A stretch of 64,000 nt of DNA from Paenibacillus xylanexedens (lineage in GTDB: Bacteria; Bacillota; Bacilli; Paenibacillales; Paenibacillaceae): assembly GCF_007676705.1 (NCBI RefSeq), contig NZ_VEBF01000010.1, forward strand, positions 1 through 64,000. Direction: 5' to 3'. Both the position numbers and the translations under genes were made by a program. Shown in pieces: positions 46,676 through 55,314 of the stretch (positions are counted from its first letter, which is position 1; every line of letters begins with the position of its first letter). The notes under the pieces were generated by a model, which did not search any database, was not told the DNA's origin, and saw only the letters and a program-made list of their open reading frames with translations.

Positions 46676-47530
46676 ATGACATACGCGTTTATGATTGAAC
46701 CGCAGGATTTTATTGCGCTGGATAACGAAGATGAGCTGATTGAGAAATGTCAGGAGTGGGGCCTGCTTTCGGGTAAAGCGACCAAACTCAAAACGTTCTA
46801 TTATAAAGGAAACGGATTGAACATGCCGTGCACCATCATTGGATATGTCGATCACATGGCAGCCGTTATTCAACTGGATAATGGACAAAAGCATTGTATT
46901 CACCCGTCGTATCTGAAGGAAATGCAAGCGTCCAGTTACAGCGCCAGAAGCATAAGTAATGCCGGGTCAGATCGAAGCACAGAATCGGCAACTTCGGATA
47001 CAGTCGCACCAGTCGCTGCTGATGTTACGCCAACTCCAGATGCCCTGGTTAACCCGGATGAAATTCCGCCGGATCTGGATGATTCGGACGATACGGACAC
47101 AGATGAATTCTCCTCGGGGATGAAGGGTGATCCGGACGGGCTGGTAGAAGAGTATGTTGGACCTCAGTCTGGGGCAGCCAGTGAAGCCAAACCCAAAGCC
47201 AAAACAGCGAGCAAAGCTAAGAGCGTCAAGATTGATCTGCCAGAAGGCAAAGTGAAGATGAGTGCCGTTGTCAAAGAGTTCACCACCGTACCGAATCACT
47301 TCTCTGACAATGACGATGAAGTCATCATCTATGAAGCAGTTACCATCACGGAGCCAGACGTCATCGATGTTGGGGAAGCCTGGTCGAGCCACAGTGCTAC
47401 GGTTAAGAAACAAGAACTGGAAGTGGGAGATGTTATCACGTTTGAAGCGAAAATTATCAAGAAGAAGCTGACACGTAACCCGGTTCCTTATAAAATCAAC
47501 AATCCTTCCAAGATTCAAAAGGAAGGTTAA
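46676..47530 (+). CDS. Uncharacterised protein with N-domain, acidic linker and C-terminal domain
   Basis: I do not recognise this family. Likely start is ATG at 46676 (284 residues, product begins MTYAFMIEPQDFIALDNEDE), with GGGCGGA ahead. A TTG at 46628 would add 16 residues. About residues 1-90 form a compact domain rich in aromatic residues. About 95-180 are a low-complexity Ser/Ala/Thr then Asp/Glu-rich linker, followed by a Lys/Ala-rich patch (AKPKAKTASKAKSVKI). Residues ~190-284 form a beta-rich domain (VVKEFTTVPNHFSDNDDEVI ... GDVITFEAKIIKKKLTRNPV) that could be OB-like. No signal peptide. A terminator follows. It appears to be single. Confidence 0.7.
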   Translation: MTYAFMIEPQDFIALDNEDELIEKCQEWGLLSGKATKLKTFYYKGNGLNMPCTIIGYVDHMAAVIQLDNGQKHCIHPSYLKEMQASSYSARSISNAGSDRSTESATSDTVAPVAADVTPTPDALVNPDEIPPDLDDSDDTDTDEFSSGMKGDPDGLVEEYVGPQSGAASEAKPKAKTASKAKSVKIDLPEGKVKMSAVVKEFTTVPNHFSDNDDEVIIYEAVTITEPDVIDVGEAWSSHSATVKKQELEVGDVITFEAKIIKKKLTRNPVPYKINNPSKIQKEG

Positions 47531-47545
47531 TCTCACAATCACCGC

Positions 47546-47589
47546 AAAAAACCTCCAAGACTGCCTGAAGCAGATCGCGGAGGTTTTTC
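47546..47589. terminator. Terminator after the uncharacterised gene
   Basis: AAAAAACCTCC ... GGAGGTTTTTCC, with an inner CTGC/GCAG pairing. Runs on both sides allow it to serve the plus gene ending at 47530 and the minus VOC gene ending at 47624. Confidence 0.82.
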
Positions 47590-47623
47590 CATTTGAAGGC
47601 TACATTTAGTGAAGAGTACGCTC

Positions 47624-48052
47624 TTAAGCTTGTTCCGGTGTAGCACTGATCTGAAACTGTACACCGAACTTGTCAACAACCGAACCGTAGGCTGGACTCC
47701 AGAACGTCTCTTGTATCGGCATTTTCACTTCGCCGCCGTCTTGCAGTTGGTTAAAAATCGCTTTGGCTTCTTCCGCCGTATCCGTGTTCACTGTAACCGT
47801 AATATGGTTACCTACAGTGTGCGGCATGCCTGGAAACGTATCAGACAACATTAATACCGAACTGCCAATCTGCAAAGAAGCATGCATAATACGGTCTTTC
47901 GCTTCGGGCGGGATGGGGTGATTCGGGTCAGATGGACCGTCGCCAAATGTTTGAAGCGCGAGCACTTCGGCTCCAAATGCCTTTTGATAAAATTCTACCG
48001 CTTCACGTCCATTACCGTCTGTAACCAGATACACATTCAAGCTGATCGACAT
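47624..48052 (-). CDS. VOC family protein (glyoxalase/PhnB-like)
   Basis: 142 residues forming two beta-alpha-beta-beta-beta units of the vicinal oxygen chelate fold. PhnB-like features: NVYLVTDGNGREAVEFYQKA near the start, MHASLQIGSSVLMLSD, and the C-terminal WSPAYGSVVDKFGVQFQIS. Members include metal-dependent dioxygenases, glyoxalases and antibiotic-binding proteins; many PhnB-like proteins have no known substrate. It stands alone. Confidence 0.85.
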   Translation of the reverse strand: MSISLNVYLVTDGNGREAVEFYQKAFGAEVLALQTFGDGPSDPNHPIPPEAKDRIMHASLQIGSSVLMLSDTFPGMPHTVGNHITVTVNTDTAEEAKAIFNQLQDGGEVKMPIQETFWSPAYGSVVDKFGVQFQISATPEQA

Positions 48053-48201
48053 GCGTTCTTCATCTCCTTGGGCTCATGTAATTATACGATTCACGCCACT
48101 TGCGACATGAGTATATATGAACAGGTTGTCCTTTGACAAGCGTATATTTTCTCACTAATACAGGCGTTCGTTTATTCAGCACGTTCTGTCCCCTTTCCAA
48201 G

Positions 48202-48244
48202 AAAAAAAAAGACCACTCTCCCGAATCCTGTCGGTAAAATGGTT
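48202..48244 (-). terminator. Probable terminator after the small HTH gene
   Basis: Minus-strand AACCATTTTACCGA ... TCGGGAGAGTGGTC followed by nine T. The stem is broken by interior loops, but the T-run is long. Confidence 0.5.
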
Positions 48245-48262
48245 GTGTTCAATCCTATAAAG

Positions 48263-48490
48263 TTATCGCGTTTGAACGATGCTATCTATTTCACTTTTCA
48301 ATAAGAGGTATCGGTGAACACTTCTCATGATCGGGACCTTCGTTAGTTTGTTCTTGTCCACGTACAGTTTCATCTGGTCTTTGGTCAAACCGAGCAAACT
48401 TCCAGCTTCCGATACCGTCAATACTACCTCTGGGTTCGTAGCATTAAACGTCCTCTTTACTTTCTGATTCCAGTCCTCGAATACCTGCAT
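48263..48490 (-). CDS. Small helix-turn-helix protein (excisionase/MerR-like)
   Basis: 75 residues. The middle LTVSEAGSLLGLTKDQMKLY followed by VDKNKLTKVPIMRSVHRYLL resembles the winged helix of excisionase-type or MerR-type DNA-binding proteins: a helix-turn-helix, then a wing with basic residues, then a short final helix (KSEIDSIV). The start follows AGAGGTCGCTGATCT, a moderate ribosome site. No integrase or other phage gene is nearby, so a host regulator is more likely than a true excisionase. Its target is unknown. Confidence 0.68.
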   Translation of the reverse strand: MQVFEDWNQKVKRTFNATNPEVVLTVSEAGSLLGLTKDQMKLYVDKNKLTKVPIMRSVHRYLLLKSEIDSIVQTR

Positions 48491-48613
48491 AGATCAGCGA
48501 CCTCTCCTATCCATAGCCAGTTATTATCAGGCTGAATGTATCTATTATACCATACTTGTGCTACTTGTAGCTTAATCCTTGCACAGAACCATATTCTGTT
48601 AGTCATTTCCTTC

Positions 48614-48645
48614 TTGACCCTGACGTTAACTGGAGGGTTTATACT
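48614..48645 (+). promoter_or_regulatory. MerR-type promoter/operator of the CPBP-MerR operon
   Basis: TTGACC (48614-48619) and TATACT (48640-48645) are separated by 20 bases. The spacer holds an inverted repeat, ACCCT (48617-48621) and AGGGT (48634-48638), centred on GTTAAC. An over-long spacer with a dyad is the hallmark of MerR-activated promoters. The MerR gene is the second gene downstream, which implies autoregulation. Confidence 0.75.
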
Positions 48646-48665
48646 GGCTGCAGGAGGGGATTAAC

Positions 48666-49541
48666 ATGAGTATGTCACCTGAACATGTAACCAAGAAACG
48701 ACGCAGCAGTGGTATAGCCATTATTGGAATGAGTTGGTTAACGATGACATTAGGTCTGTTTTTTGCTACACTCGCAGGGGAGCTTGTCAGCACTATTGGT
48801 GCTGCTGAATGGATGGTTCATCTCACCCAGGCTGTTGTCATTATTAGTATCGTCTTCCCCGTACTATTCGTCATTCGAAGACGCTTCCACATGAAGTCCG
48901 TTCTTCTTCCTCTGACAGGAAAAAGCATAATTCACTTGCTCTCCGGGGCATTATTTGCCACTTCTCTGGCCTTCACCGGTTTGGTGATAGCCAGTATGAA
49001 CGGCTGGATTACAATTACGGAATGGCACTTCTCAGCTGAGTTCTTGATTGCTGTCATAATCAATAGCTGTATAGCTTTCTTGTATGAAGCTTTGCCAGAG
49101 GAACTGTCCATGCGAGGCATGGTATATGATGGATTGCGCTCTAGACTGCGACTTCCTGTGTTTTTCGCTTATGTATCTCAAATCATACTCTTTCTGCTGG
49201 TTCCAATGAGCGTCAGCCTTTTGCAAGAGCTCATCGGTATGGACGCCGGAAACCAAATAACCCTGGATTACATGATCTTGCTCTTGACCTATGGTACTAC
49301 GTTACAGCTTCTGCGCAGTTTGACCAGATCTTTATGGGCCTCCATCGGATTTCATATCGCTTACCTGGAAGTAGCCAGATTCGTTGTTATTCCAGGTGAT
49401 AGACCTGCATTGTTAAGCTATACCACGCAAGATAACGGGTTGGTCGAAATATTTATTTTGTATATGATGATGATCTTCGTCGGTGCGATCATTCTGGCGG
49501 TACTTAATTCATGGCGCTGGTGGAGAATACAGAAATCATGA
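48666..49541 (+). CDS. CPBP-family intramembrane protein (Abi/CAAX protease-like)
   Basis: 291 residues with about eight hydrophobic helices. The CPBP motif 1 (EExxxR) is present in ALPEELSMRGMVYDGLRSRL, and the later His motif in LWASIGFHIAYLEVARF. Family members are putative intramembrane metalloproteases (CAAX prenyl-type, Abi proteins), some involved in bacteriocin self-immunity or regulation. GGAGGGG precedes the ATG. The MerR regulator gene starts 17 bases after its stop, and its ribosome site begins right at that stop. The pair is probably induced by a compound sensed by MerR. Confidence 0.84.
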   Translation: MSMSPEHVTKKRRSSGIAIIGMSWLTMTLGLFFATLAGELVSTIGAAEWMVHLTQAVVIISIVFPVLFVIRRRFHMKSVLLPLTGKSIIHLLSGALFATSLAFTGLVIASMNGWITITEWHFSAEFLIAVIINSCIAFLYEALPEELSMRGMVYDGLRSRLRLPVFFAYVSQIILFLLVPMSVSLLQELIGMDAGNQITLDYMILLLTYGTTLQLLRSLTRSLWASIGFHIAYLEVARFVVIPGDRPALLSYTTQDNGLVEIFILYMMMIFVGAIILAVLNSWRWWRIQKS

Positions 49542-49557
49542 GGGAGGGTTCTGCCTG

Positions 49558-50319
49558 TTGTATACCGTCGGACAACTATCCAAACATACCGGAGTATCTA
49601 TACGAACACTGCATTATTATGAGAAGCTGGGTTTGCTGCGACCGACCCGTAATGAGAACAATCAGTATCGCTTATATGGTGAAAAAGACATCTTGCGGCT
49701 TCAGCAGATTACCATTCTGAAGAAAATGCATTTTAAATTAAATGAGATTGGAGAATTCCTCGATCAGGATGCTGCCCACTCTGCGCCGGAGAGCACCCTC
49801 ACTTTATGGAATCATACGTTGGAACAACAAATGGCCGTTGTCAAGGAACAGCAGGAGAGATTAAGCAAGGTCGAGCATCTTCTTTTTTCAACCATATATG
49901 CCATCAGAGCCTCCGGTAGAATCAACCTAGATGAGATGATGGGTTTCATCCGTGAACTGGATCAGCCTCCGGGCAGATCCCGTCGAGATGTTTTTACACC
50001 GGAAGAAATCGAATCGCTACCCCTGAATAATCAGAACAATTCACTATCCCTGGAATGGGCCGATATTCTTAAAGAAATTCATACATGCAAGATGGAACCT
50101 GCCGATTCCGAAGCCTCACGATTACTGGCCATCCGAATCTATGATTATGCTGAAAGGGCTTTTCAAGGGAATGCAGAATTGGCAGAAAAATATTGGGATT
50201 ATATCGCCCCGCCGGATGATCAGCCAGCTCGTGTGTATGGTATGACAACGGAAACCATGCATTACATTGAAACAATCCTAGACCGATGGACAGTCCAGAA
50301 TCCTAGGGGTCAACTATAA
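49558..50319 (+). CDS. MerR-family transcriptional regulator
   Basis: 253 residues from a TTG at 49558, preceded by GAGGGAGGG; the open frame reaches 49483 inside the previous gene. The N-terminal winged helix is typical: YTVGQLSKHTGVSIRTLHYY, EKLGLLRPTRNENNQYRLYG, then the second HTH and a coiled coil (about residues 75-120, LWNHTLEQQMAVVKEQQERL). The C-terminal ~130 residues form a ligand-binding region ending in EKYWDYIAPPDDQPARVYGM, similar in general layout to TipA-like regulators. It should act at the operator at 48614-48645 in response to a small molecule. Confidence 0.9.
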   Translation: MYTVGQLSKHTGVSIRTLHYYEKLGLLRPTRNENNQYRLYGEKDILRLQQITILKKMHFKLNEIGEFLDQDAAHSAPESTLTLWNHTLEQQMAVVKEQQERLSKVEHLLFSTIYAIRASGRINLDEMMGFIRELDQPPGRSRRDVFTPEEIESLPLNNQNNSLSLEWADILKEIHTCKMEPADSEASRLLAIRIYDYAERAFQGNAELAEKYWDYIAPPDDQPARVYGMTTETMHYIETILDRWTVQNPRGQL

Positions 50320-50321
50320 GA

Positions 50322-50339
50322 GCCACTTCGAAAAGTGGC
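50322..50339. terminator. Short hairpin between convergent operons
   Basis: GCCACTT-CGAA-AAGTGGC: a perfect 7-pair stem closed by a CGAA loop. The T-tails are poor on both strands, so terminator function is only probable. It is the only such signal at the end of the long glycan operon. Confidence 0.4.
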
Positions 50340-50367
50340 CCTTCATCCATTTCTTCGCAATGCTTTC

Positions 50368-51240
50368 TTAAGCTTCTTCCCAGAAGCGACGCAGGTTGTC
50401 CATGGCAATCTTGGATGCCGACTTGCATTCCTCCATGCCCTCGAACTCCACTGTAATGTTGCCATCGTAACCGGAATCTTTGATCAGCTTTACAATTTTA
50501 CGGATTGGAATATCCCCTTGTCCAACGATGGCACCACGAAGAAAATTGCCGTAGGCCGTCAGAAACCATTCACCCTCACCCGGATGCTCATCATAAGGAC
50601 GGAAGTAGAAGTCTTTGAAGTGGACCAGAGAAGCATACGGCAGATTTTTCATGACACCGATGATCGGGTTCTCATCCACACACATGAAATTGCCAATATC
50701 GAGTGTTGTTTTGAAATTCGGACGATCTACAGCATGCAGCACACGCTGCACCCGGTCACTCGCCTGCACGCTGAAGCCGTGATTCTCAATGGTTGTGGTG
50801 ATACCAAACTGCGCGGCATAGTCCGCAATAATCTGGCTTCCCCGTACCATCAGAGGCAGATGTTCCTCGAACCAGGCAATGGTCATCTTCTCTTTCGGCA
50901 GGGTAAACGCCGTTACGTCATGACGCATATGTTTTACACCCATCCGATGCACGACATCCACATGTCTTTTGACCCGAGCCATCTCTTCAGCAAACGCCTC
51001 TTCCGTCTCCTGCACAAAATTGGCTGGCATCGAGTAGTTGGACAGTTCAATACCTGCAGATGCCGCCCGTTCCCGAATCGCATCAGCCAGATCATGATTA
51101 TCCTCCACGGTATAACCGTAAGGAACCATCTCCATATGCTCGCCACCGTTCGCCGCAATCCAGTCGATCACATCCAGCACCGTCATCTCACCCGAATTCA
51201 AATCGTTCAACAAACTATACGTGCTCAGGCCCACTTTCAT
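50368..51240 (-). CDS. Sugar phosphate isomerase/epimerase-like protein (xylose isomerase-like TIM barrel)
   Basis: 290 residues of the AP endonuclease 2/xylose isomerase-like TIM barrel. The probable metal ligands are Glu in GITTTIENHGF, Asp in KTTLDIGNFMC, His in LVHFKDFYF and Glu in NITVEFEGME. Such proteins isomerise, epimerise or dehydrate sugars or inositols; the exact reaction is unknown. It is the last gene of the glycan operon, 12 bases after a related but not near-identical protein gene. The two probably act in successive steps on the released monosaccharide. Confidence 0.83.
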   Translation of the reverse strand: MKVGLSTYSLLNDLNSGEMTVLDVIDWIAANGGEHMEMVPYGYTVEDNHDLADAIRERAASAGIELSNYSMPANFVQETEEAFAEEMARVKRHVDVVHRMGVKHMRHDVTAFTLPKEKMTIAWFEEHLPLMVRGSQIIADYAAQFGITTTIENHGFSVQASDRVQRVLHAVDRPNFKTTLDIGNFMCVDENPIIGVMKNLPYASLVHFKDFYFRPYDEHPGEGEWFLTAYGNFLRGAIVGQGDIPIRKIVKLIKDSGYDGNITVEFEGMEECKSASKIAMDNLRRFWEEA

Positions 51241-51252
51241 CTGCTCAACTCC

Positions 51253-52128
51253 CTATCGATATTGTTGAATAAATTGAACTGCCTTGCGAATATCCTGCTC
51301 CGGCTGATGGCCTACCTCACGTTCAATCGTCAGATACCCGGTGTACCCAATCTCCTGAAGAGCTGCAAAGTATTCGTCAAAATCAACGCCACCCTCGCCC
51401 AGTGGCACCTCACGGAAGAAGGTTCCGGAAGAGACCATCTCGGCAATCTTATCGTGATCCATAGGCGCATAACCGACTGCACCGTAGACATCTCTTGGGT
51501 CCACTTCCTTCAGCCGCACCCCATCCTTCACATGGGTATGTACGATGTAATCCTTGAGCAGATGAACGCCCCGCGCCGGATCATCTCCGGTCACCATCAC
51601 CATATTTGCCGGGTCAAAATTCACCGATACTCCGTTGGTGGACAGCGTATCCAGAAATCCTTTCAAATCAGCAGCCGTTTCCGGTCCTGTCTCAATAGCA
51701 AAGTATGCACCAACGCTTTTGGCGTATTGGCCCAGCTCCTCACAAGCAGCGTGAAGTGTAGCGTAGACTTCCGATGAAGGGTCATGTGGAACAATACCGA
51801 TATGTGTTGTGACGATGTTGGTGCCCAGATCCAAAGCGAGATCCACGATCCGCTTCGACTTCTCTACTTTCCACGGATTATCTTCCTTGACTTGAAACCC
51901 ATGTCCACCCAGATCGCCGACCAATGCTGAAATTTCGAGACCTAGAGAATCGATGTAACTCTTTAACTCTTTGCGCGCCGCAGGCGACAAATTTTCGGGG
52001 TCCATCTCTCCCTTGACGGCGTAGATCTGCACACCTTCTGCACCTACGTCTTTGGCTTTGTTCAACCCTTCCCGTACGCCTACACCAAAGCTATCCACGA
52101 TGACACCGATCTTGTTCGTTAATTTCAT
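51253..52128 (-). CDS. Sugar phosphate isomerase/epimerase-like protein
   Basis: 291 residues of the same TIM-barrel family as its neighbour. Seen are Glu in YFAIETGPE, Asp/Asn in VNFDPANMVM, His in YIVHTHVKDG and the final Glu in YLTIEREVG, the four expected metal-binding positions. The start ATG follows GGGAGGTATGAC. It lies 60 bases after the GH38 gene in the same direction. The sequence differs clearly from the next gene, so this is not a recent duplication. The substrate is unknown; a sugar released by GH38 or GH3 is likely. Confidence 0.83.
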   Translation of the reverse strand: MKLTNKIGVIVDSFGVGVREGLNKAKDVGAEGVQIYAVKGEMDPENLSPAARKELKSYIDSLGLEISALVGDLGGHGFQVKEDNPWKVEKSKRIVDLALDLGTNIVTTHIGIVPHDPSSEVYATLHAACEELGQYAKSVGAYFAIETGPETAADLKGFLDTLSTNGVSVNFDPANMVMVTGDDPARGVHLLKDYIVHTHVKDGVRLKEVDPRDVYGAVGYAPMDHDKIAEMVSSGTFFREVPLGEGGVDFDEYFAALQEIGYTGYLTIEREVGHQPEQDIRKAVQFIQQYR

Positions 52129-52188
52129 GTCATACCTCCCGTGATTGAATGAGTAACTCTACGTTCTCATATAAATGTAAGAATCGAC

Positions 52189-55100
52189 TCATTTACTGAT
52201 ATCAACAAGTTTCACCGACTTGATCTCATACGGTTTAAAGGTCAGTTCGAATGCTCCATTCACACTAGCCAACGGATGGATCTCATCCTCCAACAGATTA
52301 ATGATGGACGCTTTGATTTCCTTTTCAGCCCACTGAACATGCACCGTTTCTCGACTTCCTGATGATTCGTAGAAACGTAGTACCGTTCCCGAGCCATCTT
52401 CTGCAGCCTTAATTGCATCCAGAATGACATGTTCACTCTGGAATTGAACCCAAGCGTGTTCTGCTGGCAATGGACCAGAATGCTGACTCGCTGCCACAAC
52501 CTCCACCGGATGATTAAGCTCCATCGCCCGGCGAACCACGGCAGCTTGTCGCCAATCCCCCTGATGGGGCAGGAATGAATACGTGAATTCATGATCGCCC
52601 TGATCGGCATGTTCATCCGGCCATTTTGGGGCACGAAGCAGGGACAGACGTATCGTCCGATCCTTGATGTCATAGCCGTACTTGCAATCATTCAGCAAAC
52701 TCACACCGCTGTTGCCCTCCGAGATATCCGCCCAACGATGTCCGCAGACCTCGAACTGTGCCTGCTCCCAACTGGTGTTGTTATGAGTTGGACGCTCCAG
52801 CGCTCCAAACGGAATCTCATAGGTTGCTTTGGCTGCTACCAGATCCACCGGAAAGGCCACCTTCAGCAGCTTATGACTCTCATTCCAATTCACTTTCGTA
52901 TGGAAATCAACACGCCGCTGGTAGCGATGCAAAATGATATCCTGGCTGATCTCCGATTGATTCAACTTCCAGACAAAACGCAGTACATCTCGCGTAGCCC
53001 CGCGCTGTACAACCTCTCTGGAGATCAATTGCACTGCACCTGCCCGCTGGGATTCAAATCGTGGATCGATATCCCATGCATCCCAGTACGTCGGTTTGTC
53101 GTGGAAAAACTGCCACTCATTCGCCCGATCACCGGGCTTCAGCCAGTCGCGTCCTACTGTTTTGTCATACCATCTGGTGATCTCTCCCAAATCATTAAAC
53201 TCAAGGGTATAGAACTCGGTGTCCCATGTAGAAGGGATGGATTCTTCTTCCCTTACTGAAAGGATAACATCCGGTGCCTCGCGCAGCCATATAGTTGTGT
53301 ACCCAAAGGCAGGAATCGATGGAACATGCACGAGCAGCGTATACTTGTCTTCCTTTTGCTCAAGATCACAGGCCAGACGGCTCCCTTGACGACCGAATGC
53401 AGCCAATCCGTCGAGGCGGGCATCTCCTGTAATGGTGATATTCTCTCCACGTTCCCAGCCGAGGCTGTTGAATATAATGTAGGGGAGACCATCCACTCCA
53501 TCTGTCGTAACCCTGTCCGCAAGGGTATCCAGCGTTTCCCGCAGTGCGGATCTACCTAATGCAAATACCTTCGTGTACTCCTCGGTAGACGTTACGTATA
53601 CTTCAGGAATCGACGTCCCCGGAATAATATCATGGAATTGGTTGAGCATAATCAGCTTCCAGCCTTCATCCAGATCATTCTTCCTGTGTGCGGCGCAAGC
53701 TCCGGCAAACTGCCCCCAGATCTCCGCTTCCCGATACAATACCTCTGCCTTTCGGTTGCTACGTTTGTTCCTCGCATGAGTCGTGTACGTTCCGCGATGC
53801 AGCTCCAGGTACAAGTCCCCGTGCCATTTCGGCAAAGTCGGTTTATTAATCGATATGTCTTCAAAAAAAGCGCCTGCTGTGCTGAATTTGCTGATCGGCT
53901 GTCCCACCATAAAATGGGACCGCTCCGCAAACTCCACCATCTCATCGGTTACGCCACCACCACCATCGCCATGTCCGTAAAGCAACATTTGCTCAGGGTG
54001 CACACCCTTTTGTTTGTATGATTGCCAATGTTCATCCACATCTTTGGGCCTTGTGTGCTCATTCACCCCATGATTCAGATAAGCGAGCACCGAAGTACCA
54101 TCAATGCCTACCCAGTCGAAGAGGTCATAAGGAAACGCATTGGTATCATTCCAATTCAGCTTCGTGGTCATAAAATAAGGAATATCCGCGAGCTTCAGCA
54201 TCTGCGGCAAGGAAGCACAGTAGCCGAATGTATCGGGTAGCCACTCAATGTTGGAGCGTTTACCAAACTCCGCCTGATAAAAGTTCTGTCCATATAGAAT
54301 CTGTCGAACCAATGACTCGCCACTCGGAATATTCAGGTCCGGCTCCACCCACATGCCTCCAACCAATTCCCAACGGCCTTCGGCAATGCGGGCTTTTACT
54401 CGCTCGTACAGCTCCGGGTAATGATCCTTCACGAAGGCATACAACTGCGGCTGGCTCTGGGAATATACAAAATCCGGGTACGTATCCATCAACGTACACA
54501 TGGTCGAGAACGTACGACTGGACTTGCGCACCGTCTCACGCACAGGCCATAGCCAAGCAATATCAATATGAGATTGCCCGACCAGATGCATGAAGCCACT
54601 CCGATATTCCTCCGGGTCTTCCTGCTGTACCGACTGCGCTAATCCATGTTCGAAGTTCTGTATCCAGGCTGCATCACTCCACTGGTCTGGGTCATTGTAC
54701 ATCTCATCCATCACCTGATGAATGGCCTGAGTAAGTACCATCCGCTTGGGCTCCTTCTCGGTATATGCCCGGAGTGACTCAGCGAGTACCGTAATGCTGT
54801 ACATCAGGCTCTGGAGTGGCTGGTTCACATGAACCAATGCTGCTCGAATGCCCCGAATGGGCGGCTGAATAACAGCTTGTCGGTTGAGTGGATCATGCGG
54901 CTCTGGAATCGGATCGTAGAGTTCAATCTCCAACTGCGGCGTATTCCCTACCCGACTTCTTGGCAGAGGTACGAATCCGTGATTTCGATCCAGTCCGTGA
55001 TAAGGTATGCCATTCACCTTCAACAGCCCTTCTCCTCCGGCTTCAAAGATCAACCCAACGGCTTGATCCTCCCAACTGTCCGGAATCTCCATACGTTTAC

Positions 55101-55314
55101 TCAGAAAATATGTCGTTCCGTGTACGCTGTTCAGCGGATTCAAGCTTGGCATGGCCTTGTCTGTCTGCTCATCTTTATGTTCATATCCCTGTTCGTACTC
55201 GTATTCTCCTGGCCGGATATATTTGGCCCGCTGCATCTCCCACGCTGGAAGCTCGATCGTATCCAGCCATTGCCGCTGCTTCAGATCTTCGATGAATCGC
55301 TGAATTCGAATCAT
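52189..55314 (-). CDS. Alpha-mannosidase, GH38
   Basis: 1041 residues from the ATG at 55314, whose first bases overlap the stop of the GH3 gene (ATGA). The frame continues to 55359 inside that gene, so the shorter form is preferred. The N-terminal ~240 residues are accessory. The catalytic domain starts at LVGQSHIDIAWLWPVRET (zinc-binding His and Asp, about 248), continues with WELVGGMWVEPDLNIPSGE and has the nucleophile Asp in EWLPDTFGYCASLPQML (about 360). The HGDGGGG motif (MLLYGHGDGGGGVTDEM) supplies another zinc ligand. C-terminal beta domains follow. No signal peptide, so it acts in the cytoplasm on imported mannosides. Length is normal for bacterial GH38. Confidence 0.93.
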   Translation of the reverse strand: MIRIQRFIEDLKQRQWLDTIELPAWEMQRAKYIRPGEYEYEQGYEHKDEQTDKAMPSLNPLNSVHGTTYFLSKRMEIPDSWEDQAVGLIFEAGGEGLLKVNGIPYHGLDRNHGFVPLPRSRVGNTPQLEIELYDPIPEPHDPLNRQAVIQPPIRGIRAALVHVNQPLQSLMYSITVLAESLRAYTEKEPKRMVLTQAIHQVMDEMYNDPDQWSDAAWIQNFEHGLAQSVQQEDPEEYRSGFMHLVGQSHIDIAWLWPVRETVRKSSRTFSTMCTLMDTYPDFVYSQSQPQLYAFVKDHYPELYERVKARIAEGRWELVGGMWVEPDLNIPSGESLVRQILYGQNFYQAEFGKRSNIEWLPDTFGYCASLPQMLKLADIPYFMTTKLNWNDTNAFPYDLFDWVGIDGTSVLAYLNHGVNEHTRPKDVDEHWQSYKQKGVHPEQMLLYGHGDGGGGVTDEMVEFAERSHFMVGQPISKFSTAGAFFEDISINKPTLPKWHGDLYLELHRGTYTTHARNKRSNRKAEVLYREAEIWGQFAGACAAHRKNDLDEGWKLIMLNQFHDIIPGTSIPEVYVTSTEEYTKVFALGRSALRETLDTLADRVTTDGVDGLPYIIFNSLGWERGENITITGDARLDGLAAFGRQGSRLACDLEQKEDKYTLLVHVPSIPAFGYTTIWLREAPDVILSVREEESIPSTWDTEFYTLEFNDLGEITRWYDKTVGRDWLKPGDRANEWQFFHDKPTYWDAWDIDPRFESQRAGAVQLISREVVQRGATRDVLRFVWKLNQSEISQDIILHRYQRRVDFHTKVNWNESHKLLKVAFPVDLVAAKATYEIPFGALERPTHNNTSWEQAQFEVCGHRWADISEGNSGVSLLNDCKYGYDIKDRTIRLSLLRAPKWPDEHADQGDHEFTYSFLPHQGDWRQAAVVRRAMELNHPVEVVAASQHSGPLPAEHAWVQFQSEHVILDAIKAAEDGSGTVLRFYESSGSRETVHVQWAEKEIKASIINLLEDEIHPLASVNGAFELTFKPYEIKSVKLVDISK

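Noticed and set aside
48263-48490. Phage excisionase as the identity of the small HTH protein
   Set aside because: No integrase, attachment repeat or other phage gene is nearby; a plain helix-turn-helix call is safer.
50335-51777. 480-residue open frame on the plus strand
   Set aside because: It runs antisense through two well-supported isomerase-like genes, is rich in His, Arg and Ile as antisense shadows are, and shows no domain or ribosome site.
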